Shown piece after piece: positions 49,024 through 64,000 of a DNA stretch of 64,000 bases. Position numbers and translations under genes: made by a program. The stretch covers positions 186,001-250,000 of the forward strand of contig FOZF01000004.1 of assembly GCA_900113425.1 (NCBI GenBank), in the 5' to 3' direction. Position 1 is the stretch's first letter, and every line of letters starts with the position of its first letter. The notes under the pieces were generated by a model. It did no database searches. It saw only the letters and a list, made by a program, of their open reading frames with translations, and was not told where the DNA came from. The DNA is from Stenotrophomonas maltophilia. Its GTDB lineage: Bacteria; Pseudomonadota; Gammaproteobacteria; Xanthomonadales; Xanthomonadaceae.

Positions 49024-50056
49024 GCCGGCGTGCCCGCCGCAGTACGCGCAGCGTGGCCTGTTCCCACTGCCGCGGGCCGCGCAGGCCGGCCAGCGCGGTG
49101 AGTTCGCCGCGCTCCCAGCCGGCGAACACACAGGGATCGATGTAGGCCCTGCGGCACACCGCAGGGGTGTTGCCCAGCCGCGCGGCAACCTGGCAGACCA
49201 CCTCGCGCTGTGCTGCGGCCAGTGCGCGCTGGCTGGCGGGCTCGGGCAGCGCGGTGGCGGCCAGTGCCTGCACCGCCGCCACCGTGCCGCCCCAGGTACG
49301 GAAATCCTTGGCGGTGAAGTCCTCACCCATCACATCGCGCAGGTACTCGTTCACTGCGCCGGAATCGACCGGCTGCACCTGGCCATCGTCGTCGCGGTAC
49401 TGGAACAACGACTGCCCCGGCAGCTGCTGCAACCGTCGCACCATCTGGCCGAGGCGACGGTCACCCACGGTGATCTCCTGCAGTTGGCCGGACTTGCCCC
49501 GGAACCGCATGCGCACCCGCCCGCCGCGAAGCAGCTCGAGGTGGCGGTTGCGCAGGGTCGTCAGCCCGAAGGAGCGGTTCTCGCGGGCGTAGGTCTCATT
49601 GCCGACCCGTACCAGCGTATCGGCCAGCAGGGCCACCACCACGGCCAGCACCTTGGTCCGCGGAAATCCGGACTGCCGCAGGTCGCGTGCCAGCCGCCGC
49701 CGCAGCGTGGGCAGTGCCTCGCCGAACGCGATGATCCGATCGAACTTGCCGGCATCGCGCACCTTCGCCCAGTCGGCGTGATAACGGTACTGCTTGCGGC
49801 CACGCGCGTCGCGGCCGGTCGCCTGCAGGTGGCCGTTGGCATGCGCGCAGATCCATACCGCGGTGTAAGCCGGGGGAATGGCCAGTGCGCGGATGCGCTG
49901 CAGCGTGGCCGCATCGCGCACTGCGTGGCCGTCAGCATCACGGTAACGGAAGCCTTTGCCTGCACGCAGCCGGGTGAAGCCCGGTTGGGTGTCATCAACG
50001 TAGCGCAGGCCGGCCGCGCGCGCCGCCGCGCGCTCGGGTGTGGGGGACGTGGGCAT
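49001..50056 (-). CDS. DNA topoisomerase IB
   Basis: Poxvirus-type bacterial topoisomerase IB, 351 residues, which relaxes supercoils through a 3'-phosphotyrosine intermediate. The N-terminal DNA-clamping domain begins near LRYVDDTQPGFTRLRAG. The catalytic set is visible: the Arg in GRKQYRYH, Lys/Arg in FRGKSG, an Arg/His pair in the DFRTWGGT region and the nucleophile Tyr305 in RRAYIDP. The start at 50056 fits the N-terminus; the frame is open far upstream but that is not conserved. Not essential in most bacteria and scattered in distribution. Confidence 0.93.
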   Translation of the reverse strand: MPTSPTPERAAARAAGLRYVDDTQPGFTRLRAGKGFRYRDADGHAVRDAATLQRIRALAIPPAYTAVWICAHANGHLQATGRDARGRKQYRYHADWAKVRDAGKFDRIIAFGEALPTLRRRLARDLRQSGFPRTKVLAVVVALLADTLVRVGNETYARENRSFGLTTLRNRHLELLRGGRVRMRFRGKSGQLQEITVGDRRLGQMVRRLQQLPGQSLFQYRDDDGQVQPVDSGAVNEYLRDVMGEDFTAKDFRTWGGTVAAVQALAATALPEPASQRALAAAQREVVCQVAARLGNTPAVCRRAYIDPCVFAGWERGELTALAGLRGPRQWEQATLRVLRRARRLSRSRSR

Positions 50057-50164
50057 GGCAGCAGTGTGGCGATCGACATGACGCGGCTGCGTCAATAACG
50101 CAAGACAAACACGTGAGGATGGGTTCGCGGCTATGCTCCCGCTTTCACAGTCCCTTCCGGAGTC

Positions 50165-50557
50165 ATGATGTCGTTCCCGATTCGCGCCCGTTCGCTCTCC
50201 GCCCTGCTGCTGCCGGCCGTGCTGGCCTTGTCCGCCTGCCAGGCGCCGGCGCTGGATGAACAGGATTCGGCCACGGCCCACGCCCAGCAGGCCGCCGAAG
50301 CCGCCAAGGCACCGGCCGATGAAGCCGGCAAGGCCACCGAAGCACCGCCGGTGGGCACCTGCGATGCCAGCCAGGTGCAGAGCCTGGTCGGCCAGGCCTA
50401 CACAGACGCGCTGGGCAAGCAGGCCCAGGAAGATGCCGGTGCGCAGCAGGTGCGCGTGCTGCACCCCAATGACGCGACCACGATGGAGTTCCTGGGCGAC
50501 CGCCTGAACATCGAAGTGGACGCCAAGGACGTGGTCAGCGGCGTCCGCTGCGGCTGA
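50165..50557 (+). CDS. I78-family peptidase inhibitor lipoprotein
   Basis: A 130-residue lipoprotein. Signal and lipobox LALSACQ, then a linker with Ala/Glu-rich repeats, then the I78 domain from CDASQVQSLVGQAYTDALG to DRLNIEVDAKDVVSGVRCG. The central TMEFLGDRLNIEVD is the best I78 signature of the three copies in the window. It is divergent from the topoisomerase gene across about 110 bp and is followed by a terminator, so it is probably monocistronic. Confidence 0.85.
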   Translation: MMSFPIRARSLSALLLPAVLALSACQAPALDEQDSATAHAQQAAEAAKAPADEAGKATEAPPVGTCDASQVQSLVGQAYTDALGKQAQEDAGAQQVRVLHPNDATTMEFLGDRLNIEVDAKDVVSGVRCG

Positions 50558-50566
50558 TCCCGGCCC

Positions 50567-50594
50567 GCGCCGGCGGTTCACCGCCGGCGCTTTC
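50567..50594 (+). terminator. Rho-independent terminator of I78 gene
   Basis: Perfect 10-bp stem GCGCCGGCGG/CCGCCGGCGC (50567-50576, 50581-50590) with a 4-nt loop, followed by TTTCC. It starts 10 bp after the stop codon. Confidence 0.85.
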
Positions 50595-50595
50595 C

Positions 50596-50633
50596 GTTGC
50601 ACCTGCAACCGTGTATTGCGGCGTTGCAGCAAC
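50596..50633. promoter_or_regulatory. Paired GTTGC/GCAAC dyads upstream of gltB
   Basis: Two dyads share the half-site GTTGC/GCAAC: 50596-50609 with a 4-bp spacer and 50623-50633 with a 1-bp spacer, about 25 bp centre to centre. They lie 100-135 bp before gltB. They could bind a regulator of glutamate synthase; no sigma-54 element was found here. Confidence 0.4.
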
Positions 50634-50731
50634 CTGTGCTTTATTCGAGGCATCCGGTGGCCTCACGATGCGCTCCAGGGATTGGGCGGGCTTGAGTGTC
50701 CCCGCTCATTTCATTCCGCATCGAGGTAGAG

Positions 50732-59175
<8,444 letters not shown>

Positions 59176-59331
59176 CCTCGAATCGCAGGCGAAGACGACG
59201 GCCGCGCAGCGGTATCGCTGCCTGCCACGCTAGCGAGGCACGGCAAAGCAACAATGAGGAAAGTTGCAAAGCGCGCAGAATTGGCCGTTCACGACATAAA
59301 CTGCCGCTTCCACCAGCCCACGGAGTGTTCG

Positions 59332-60207
59332 ATGCGTATCGGCCTGGCCGCCAACCGGCTCCACCACCAGGATGCGCGCGCCGCACTGTTCCGCTGGCTG
59401 CGCGCCTGCGAACCCGGCCTGCGCGAACTGGGCATAACGCTGCACGCTGTCGGCCGCACCCATGATGCGATCGGGCGCCACGGCTTCCTCAACGGCTATG
59501 CCGGCCTCCATCGCTATCCCTATGGCCGCGAGGGCGGGCTGATGAAGCTGGTCGCCGAAGTGGTCGGCATGGGCCCGCAGCGCACGCTCGACGGTGCCAT
59601 CTATCTGATCGATCCGGTCGATCCGTCCTCGGTGTTTCCCGAAGCGACCGCGCTCAAACGGCAGTGCGTGATCCACGGCAAGCCGTTCATTTCCACGGTG
59701 GCCACCGCACGCGACTGGATCGAGGTGGAGCGCGTGCACGCCGGCCTGCAGGCCGACGCCGGTGCCGACGATCTGCATGCCTTCGGTTCACAGACCCTGG
59801 CACTGATCGCGCACGATGCGATGAAGCCGGCGATGCTCGCCTTCGCCGACGAGCACTTCGATGTGCTGGCTCGCTTCGGCGAGCGGGTGGCGACCGGGAC
59901 CACCGGTCAGCGCCTCAACGAGCTGGCATGGAGCCGCGGTTGGCCCAGCGACACGCCCTGGGTGACGCGCTACCAGAGTGGACCGATGGGAGGCGATGCG
60001 CAGATCGCCGACCGCGTGCTGGAGGGCCGTTGCCAGCGCGCCATCTTCTTCGAGGACCCGCACGTGGCACGCCAGCACGAGGCAGACATCCAGCTGCTGG
60101 AACGTGCAGTGACCACGGTGACCGACCAGGCGGTGTGCATCACGGCGCCGCTGGTGGCGGCGCGCTGGGCGACGGCTGCCGCCCGGCGCGCTGCGTCACG
60201 GCGCTGA
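59332..60207 (+). CDS. Tandem methylglyoxal synthase-like protein
   Basis: A 291-residue protein made of two methylglyoxal synthase domains. The C-terminal half (about 155-291) keeps the catalytic residues of E. coli MgsA: IAHD at the start, SGPMGGD with Asp222, and FFEDP-x6-H-xx-D with Asp242, His249 and Asp252. The N-terminal half (about 1-140) has the same fold pattern, ending YLIDP and FISTVATARDW, but the GGD-type catalytic Asp is absent (YGREGGL). The enzyme converts dihydroxyacetone phosphate to methylglyoxal; typical MgsA is about 150 residues. The degenerate half may be a regulatory or structural partner domain. Divergent from the hybrid kinase gene. Confidence 0.85.
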   Translation: MRIGLAANRLHHQDARAALFRWLRACEPGLRELGITLHAVGRTHDAIGRHGFLNGYAGLHRYPYGREGGLMKLVAEVVGMGPQRTLDGAIYLIDPVDPSSVFPEATALKRQCVIHGKPFISTVATARDWIEVERVHAGLQADAGADDLHAFGSQTLALIAHDAMKPAMLAFADEHFDVLARFGERVATGTTGQRLNELAWSRGWPSDTPWVTRYQSGPMGGDAQIADRVLEGRCQRAIFFEDPHVARQHEADIQLLERAVTTVTDQAVCITAPLVAARWATAAARRAASRR

Positions 60208-60299
60208 CCACCTGCGCAGCTACGTTGGGCGCGCATCGATCGGCATGACCACCGCACCCGTGGGAGAGGGTGCCGGGCGGCGGTGGCCATGCACGGGTG

Positions 60300-61328
60300 T
60301 CAGGCGGCCATGTCCAGTACCACGCGCCCGTCGATGGTGCCCGCGCGCATGCGGGCGAACACCTCGTTGATGTTTTCCAGGCGGTCGGTGCTGACCGTGG
60401 CCGCCACCTTGCCCTCGGCAGCGAACTGCAGCGACTCCTGCAGATCCAGCCGCGTGCCGACGATCGAACCGCGCACCGTCACGCCGTTGAGGACCATGCC
60501 GAAGATGTCCAGCGGGAAGTTGCCCGGTGGCAGTCCGTTGAGCGAGACCGTGCCGCCCCGCCGGACCATGCCCAGCGCCTGCTCGAAGGCCTTGGGCGAT
60601 ACCGCAGTGACCAGCGCTCCATGCGCGCCACCGATCTCCTTCTTCAGGAATGCTGCCGGATCGGTGGTGCGCGCGTTGACCGTGACCTGCGCGCCCAGCC
60701 GACGCGCGAGTGCCAGCTTGCTGTCCTCCACGTCGATGGCCGCCACGTTCAGGCCCATCGCGCGCGCGTACTGAACCGCCATGTGGCCCAGGCCGCCGAT
60801 GCCGGAGATCGCCACCCAGTCACCGGGCTTCGTGTCCGTCACCTTCAGGCCCTTGTAGACCGTCACGCCGGCGCACAGCACCGGCGCGATCTCGACGAAG
60901 CCCACCTCCTTCGGAAGCAGGCCGACATAGTTGGCATCGGCCAGTGCGAACTCGGCGAAGCCGCCGTTGACCGAGTAGCCGGTGTTGCGCTGCGTCTCGC
61001 ACAGCGTTTCCCAGCCGCCCAGACAGTGTTCGCAGTGGCCACACGCCGAGTACAACCAGGGGATGCCGACCCTGTCGCCTTCCTTGACATGCCCGACCCC
61101 GCCGCCCACGGCCACGATGTGCCCCACGCCCTCGTGGCCGGGGATGAACGGCGGGTCCGGTTTCACCGGCCAGTCGCCCTCGGCGGCGTGCAGGTCGGTG
61201 TGGCAGACACCGCAGGCTTCGATCCTGACCAGTACCTCGCCCGCCCCCGGGCGCGGTACCGGAACTTCCTCGATGACCAGTGGGCTGCCGAACTCGCGGA
61301 CGACAGCGGCCTTCATGGTTCTGTTCAT
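60300..61328 (-). CDS. adhP: Zinc-dependent alcohol dehydrogenase AdhP
   Basis: Medium-chain alcohol dehydrogenase, 342 residues, closest in sequence to E. coli AdhP (propanol-preferring). Catalytic zinc ligands are Cys42 in GVCHTD and His65 in PGHEG; the structural zinc cysteines are C96, C99, C102 and C110 in CGHCEHC and the following LC. The nucleotide-binding motif [13 protein letters not shown] is intact. The start at 61328 follows GGAGGAGAA closely; MKAAVV four residues later is an alternative. A perfect FNR-type box lies about 58-71 bp upstream, predicting anaerobic induction. Confidence 0.94.
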   Translation of the reverse strand: MNRTMKAAVVREFGSPLVIEEVPVPRPGAGEVLVRIEACGVCHTDLHAAEGDWPVKPDPPFIPGHEGVGHIVAVGGGVGHVKEGDRVGIPWLYSACGHCEHCLGGWETLCETQRNTGYSVNGGFAEFALADANYVGLLPKEVGFVEIAPVLCAGVTVYKGLKVTDTKPGDWVAISGIGGLGHMAVQYARAMGLNVAAIDVEDSKLALARRLGAQVTVNARTTDPAAFLKKEIGGAHGALVTAVSPKAFEQALGMVRRGGTVSLNGLPPGNFPLDIFGMVLNGVTVRGSIVGTRLDLQESLQFAAEGKVAATVSTDRLENINEVFARMRAGTIDGRVVLDMAA

Positions 61329-61364
61329 GGATTCTCCTCCGTCGTGCGCTTGCAGACAGAGTGA

Positions 61365-61383
61365 CGCCGGCACGAGGCCGGCG
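61365..61383 (-). terminator. Hairpin between eda and adhP
   Basis: Arms CGCCGGC (61365-61371) and GCCGGCG (61377-61383) with a 5-nt loop. It lies between the FNR-type box and the adhP start, so it may be a REP element or eda 3' end rather than a classic terminator. Confidence 0.5.
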
Positions 61384-61385
61384 CT

Positions 61386-61399
61386 TTGATCCCGATCAA
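61386..61399 (-). promoter_or_regulatory. FNR/Anr-type binding site upstream of adhP
   Basis: TTGATCCCGATCAA is an exact match to the FNR consensus TTGAT-N4-ATCAA, extended by one more symmetric base on each side (TTTGATC/GATCAAA, 61385-61400). It lies about 65 bp upstream of adhP and behind the eda stop codon. Confidence 0.85.
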
Positions 61400-61422
61400 A
61401 TCCTGGAAGATTGCCTGCCGGT

Positions 61423-62061
61423 TCAGCCCGCCAGCACGGACGCCTCGCGTGCCAGGCGTTCGATCGCACCCCAGTCGCGGGTCTGCAGCAAGGCCCCCGT
61501 GGTCAGCCATGAACCGCCCACGCACAGCACGTTCGGCAGGTGCAGGAACTGCGCCGCGGTCTGGGCACTGATGCCACCGGTCGGGCAGAAGCGCACGTCG
61601 GCGAAGGGGCCGTGCCAGGCCGCCAGCAGCGCCGCGCCGCCGGCCTGCACCGCGGGGAAGAACTTGAAGGTATCGAGGCCATGCTCGAGGCCCAGGATCA
61701 GTTCCGACCCGGTGGCCACGCCCGGCAGATACGGCAGGTCGGCATCGCGCGCGGCCGCGTACAGCGTCGGCGTTGCGCCCGGCGACACCGCGAAGCGCGC
61801 ACCTGCGGCCCTGGCCGCCTCCATCTGCGCGGGCGTCAGCACGGTTCCCGCCCCCACCACCGCGTCGGGTACGGCCTCGACCATCGCCCGGATCGCATCC
61901 ATCGCACGGGGTGTGCGCAGGGTGACCTCGATCACCGGCAGACCGCCCCGGAACAGCGCCTGCGCCACCTGCACGGCATCATCGACATCGTCGGGGGTGA
62001 ACACCGGAATCACCGGTGCCAGTTTCAGTACCGCGCGAACGCGCGGATCAGCGCCGGACAT
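61423..62061 (-). CDS. eda: 2-dehydro-3-deoxy-phosphogluconate aldolase (KDPG aldolase)
   Basis: Class I aldolase of 212 residues. It splits KDPG to pyruvate and glyceraldehyde 3-phosphate, the last step of the Entner-Doudoroff and uronate degradation routes. The Schiff-base Lys133 is in TFKFFPA, with Glu45 in VIEVTLRT and the GAGTVLTP and CPTGGI phosphate-binding parts. Its start overlaps the kdgK stop by 14 bp, so the two steps (phosphorylation, then cleavage) are translationally linked. The downstream gene adhP is probably separately regulated. Confidence 0.95.
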   Translation of the reverse strand: MSGADPRVRAVLKLAPVIPVFTPDDVDDAVQVAQALFRGGLPVIEVTLRTPRAMDAIRAMVEAVPDAVVGAGTVLTPAQMEAARAAGARFAVSPGATPTLYAAARDADLPYLPGVATGSELILGLEHGLDTFKFFPAVQAGGAALLAAWHGPFADVRFCPTGGISAQTAAQFLHLPNVLCVGGSWLTTGALLQTRDWGAIERLAREASVLAG

Positions 62062-63067
62062 CGAATCGCTCCTCGCCCATCTGGGCCAGCACGTCAGCTT
62101 CGCTGACAGGATTGAAATCGCCGGGGATGGAGTGCTTCAGTCCGCCGGCAGCCAGGCCGAAGCGCACGGTGGCGTCGGCATCGAAGCCTGACAGGATGCC
62201 ATGCAGGATGCCTGCCGCGAAGGCATCGCCGCCGCCGATGCGATCGACGATGCCTGTCAACTGCCGCACGGGCGCCTGCGCACGCACGCCCTCGCGGCCC
62301 AGCAGCAGGGCGCCCAGCGCATGGTGGTCCACACTCAGCGCCTGCCGTTGCGTGCAGGCCAGCCATTGCAGGCGCGGGAACGCGGCGAATGCCGCCGCAG
62401 CAGCAGCGTCCACGCGCTCCACGGCGCCGGCCTGGGCAAAGCGCTGGCCCAGGATCACTTCGATATCGCGGTAGTCGGCGAACACGATGTCGGCCTGGTC
62501 GAACAGGGCATGCAGGATCGCCTGCGCGTCGCCGCCCCAGCGCTGCCACAGCGTGGGCCGGAAATTGCCGTCGAAGGAGACGCGCACGCCACTGGCACGC
62601 GCGGCACGTGCCGCCGCCAGCGTCGCCTCGGCCACCTGCGGTCCCAGCGCAGGGCTGACGCCGGACAGGTGCAGCCAGTCCGCGCCCTGCAGCAGCGCCG
62701 GCCAGTCATGATCGGCTGCGGTGCTGTGCGCGAAGGCCGAATCGGCCCGGTCGTACACCACCTCGCTGGCACGTTGCACCGCGCCGGTGGTGAGGAAGTA
62801 CAGGCCCATGCGACCGTCCGCCACCTCGCGCACCGCCCGCGTATCGACGCCATGGCGGCGCAGTTCACCCAGTGCGTGCGCCCCCAGGGCATTGCCGGGC
62901 ACCGTGCTGACCATGGCCACGTCATGTCCGAAACGGGACAGCGAGACACCCACGTTTGCTTCCGCCCCGCCCACGTGCACCTGCAGCTGCGGCGACTGCA
63001 GCAGCAGCTCGCGACCGGGCGCGCCGAGCCGCAGCAGCAGTTCCCCGAAACAGACGATACGACCCAT
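62048..63067 (-). CDS. kdgK: 2-dehydro-3-deoxygluconokinase (KDG kinase)
   Basis: PfkB-family sugar kinase of 339 residues that phosphorylates KDG to KDPG. The N-terminus MGRIVCFGELLLRLG and the C-terminal catalytic GGGDAFAAGILHGI (base Asp) match the family, as does the middle signature VSFDGNFRPTLW. Upstream of eda with overlap, it forms a KDG utilisation operon typical for uronate, pectin or alginate breakdown products. Start ATG at 63067 preceded by GGAGGAG; an in-frame GTG two codons upstream is too close to the ribosome site. Confidence 0.94.
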   Translation of the reverse strand: MGRIVCFGELLLRLGAPGRELLLQSPQLQVHVGGAEANVGVSLSRFGHDVAMVSTVPGNALGAHALGELRRHGVDTRAVREVADGRMGLYFLTTGAVQRASEVVYDRADSAFAHSTAADHDWPALLQGADWLHLSGVSPALGPQVAEATLAAARAARASGVRVSFDGNFRPTLWQRWGGDAQAILHALFDQADIVFADYRDIEVILGQRFAQAGAVERVDAAAAAAFAAFPRLQWLACTQRQALSVDHHALGALLLGREGVRAQAPVRQLTGIVDRIGGGDAFAAGILHGILSGFDADATVRFGLAAGGLKHSIPGDFNPVSEADVLAQMGEERFDVRR

Positions 63068-63352
63068 CTCCACTCCTCCCCGCTTGCCGCCAGCATGTGA
63101 AACTGCACGGCGTGAATGTGTACCACGCGTCGGCGCGGCGTTTGGCCATCGGTGTCATTCTAGCCTTCCGATGCGCCACACGCACCCGTAGGAACTGACG
63201 GAAGCATTGTCCTGCAAGCCTCTTGGAGACATTTCAGATCTGTTGCGGTGCAAGATGCCGGATCCGGGACGTGCTGCTAACGTCCGCTCTGACCAGCGGT
63301 GTCATCACGCTGAAACAGCCGCAGCACCAGACCTTTGGGAGAGGGGAAAGGC

Positions 63353-64000
63353 ATGCAGTCTCGGAACCACCAAAAAAAGACACCGGTTACCTTGCTCGCT
63401 TTGGCCGTGGGACTGGCCCTGGCGTCCAATGCGACCGCCCAGCAGCAGAGCAGCGCCACCGCCGCCACGGACCTGGATACGGTGACCGTCACCGGTTACC
63501 GCGCCAGCGTGGAGAAGGCGCTGGACATCAAGCGTGGCGAGGCCGGCGTGGTCGACGCCATCGTCGCCGAGGACATCGGCAAGTTCCCGGATCTGAACCT
63601 GGCCGAGTCGTTGCAGCGCATCCCGGGGGTGGTCATCACCCGTGAGGCCGGCGAAGGGCGCAACATCTCGGTGCGCGGCCTCGGCCCGGATTTCACCCGC
63701 GTGCGCATCAACGGCATGGAGGCGCTGACCACCGTCGGCGCCGGCGACCAGAGCGGTGGTACCAACCGCGGCCGTGGCTTCGACTTCAATGTCTTCGCCT
63801 CCGACCTGTTCTCGCAGCTGGTGGTGCGCAAGACCGCCTCGGCCGATGTCGAAGAGGGCTCGCTGGGCGCCACCGTCGATCTGCGCACAGCGCGGCCGTT
63901 CGACTATGACGGCTTCACCTTCGCCGCCAGCGGCCAGGCCGGCTACAACGCGATGGCAGAGAAGGCCGACCCGCGCATGGCCGCGCTGGTGTCGAACATC
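63353..64000 (+). CDS. TonB-dependent receptor (3' end outside window)
   Basis: The first 216 residues of an outer-membrane TonB-dependent transporter. A signal peptide (MQSRNHQKKTPVTLLALAVG onward, ending ATAQ) is followed by a TonB box-like DTVTVTGYRAS and the plug domain: IGKFPDLNLAESLQRIPGV and ISVRGLGPDFTRVRINGME, the usual plug signatures. The barrel lies beyond base 64000. Divergent from kdgK-eda across 285 bp, it probably imports an oligosaccharide (uronate/alginate or pectin-derived) that yields KDG, an inference from neighbourhood only. A GGGGAAAGG ribosome site supports the ATG at 63353. Confidence 0.92.
   Translation, partial: MQSRNHQKKTPVTLLALAVGLALASNATAQQQSSATAATDLDTVTVTGYRASVEKALDIKRGEAGVVDAIVAEDIGKFPDLNLAESLQRIPGVVITREAGEGRNISVRGLGPDFTRVRINGMEALTTVGAGDQSGGTNRGRGFDFNVFASDLFSQLVVRKTASADVEEGSLGATVDLRTARPFDYDGFTFAASGQAGYNAMAEKADPRMAALVSNI

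Noticed and set aside
63068..63352. LacI- or GntR-type operator between kdgK and the receptor gene
   Set aside because: Several short palindromes exist, but none has enough length or a recognisable consensus.

Overview
The window is a high-GC chromosomal segment of a gammaproteobacterium of the Xanthomonadales, most likely a member of the Stenotrophomonas maltophilia complex. Three things point there: the codon bias (long spurious antisense ORFs almost everywhere), the many short palindromes carrying a GTAG/CTAC tetranucleotide (the SMAG type of REP element known from S. maltophilia), and the gene set itself (fused indolepyruvate oxidoreductase, YheT-like hydrolase, several small I78-like lipoproteins, TonB-dependent receptors). 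No rRNA, tRNA, CRISPR array, prophage or complete insertion sequence was recognised.

Layout. 1-3.5 kb is a nitrogen-assimilation block on the minus strand (amtB, glnK, glnA), with a near-perfect sigma-54 promoter and three NtrC-like dyads upstream of glnA. 3.5-9.9 kb holds uppP, a META/DUF4377 lipoprotein, a PEBP protein, a TPR-sulfotransferase fusion, a YheT-type hydrolase and an acyltransferase. 10-14.3 kb is a minus-strand run: hot-dog thioesterase, phospholipase D/cardiolipin synthase-like lipoprotein, YceI protein, SixA and a ParA-like ATPase. 14.4-20.5 kb carries a Ycf46-like AAA ATPase, a TPR protein and a 1228-residue fused indolepyruvate:ferredoxin oxidoreductase. A DUF938 methyltransferase and about 650 bp of mosaic palindromic repeat DNA follow.

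21.8-34.1 kb is the most striking locus: eight consecutive plus-strand genes, often with overlapping start and stop codons. They encode two tandem TldD-type metalloproteases with twin-arginine-like N-termini, a TldE/PmbA partner, a DUF4159 protein, a MoxR AAA ATPase, a DUF58 protein, a BatA-like membrane protein, a membrane protein with a histidine/aspartate-rich stretch and a second large membrane protein, nine genes in all when both TldD copies are counted separately. Together they look like one envelope-associated protease/chaperone system whose substrate is unknown. 35-38.5 kb encodes a MrfA/MrfB-like helicase-exonuclease pair, followed by a DUF4132-like protein and an I78 inhibitor lipoprotein.

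41-43.6 kb is a BlaI/M56-peptidase regulatory pair with a strong operator dyad. 43.7-46 kb is a small, partly AT-richer accessory patch with a Rap1a/Tai-type immunity protein and three unknown genes. 46-50.6 kb holds a class C beta-lactamase-like hydrolase, an SDR with a histone-like basic tail, a cysteine-rich small protein, two more small lipoproteins and topoisomerase IB. 50.7-56.7 kb is gltBD, which links functionally to glnA at the other end of the window. It is followed by a hybrid sensor kinase, a tandem methylglyoxal synthase-like protein, adhP with a perfect FNR/Anr-type box, and the kdgK-eda operon divergent from a TonB-dependent receptor that runs off the end.
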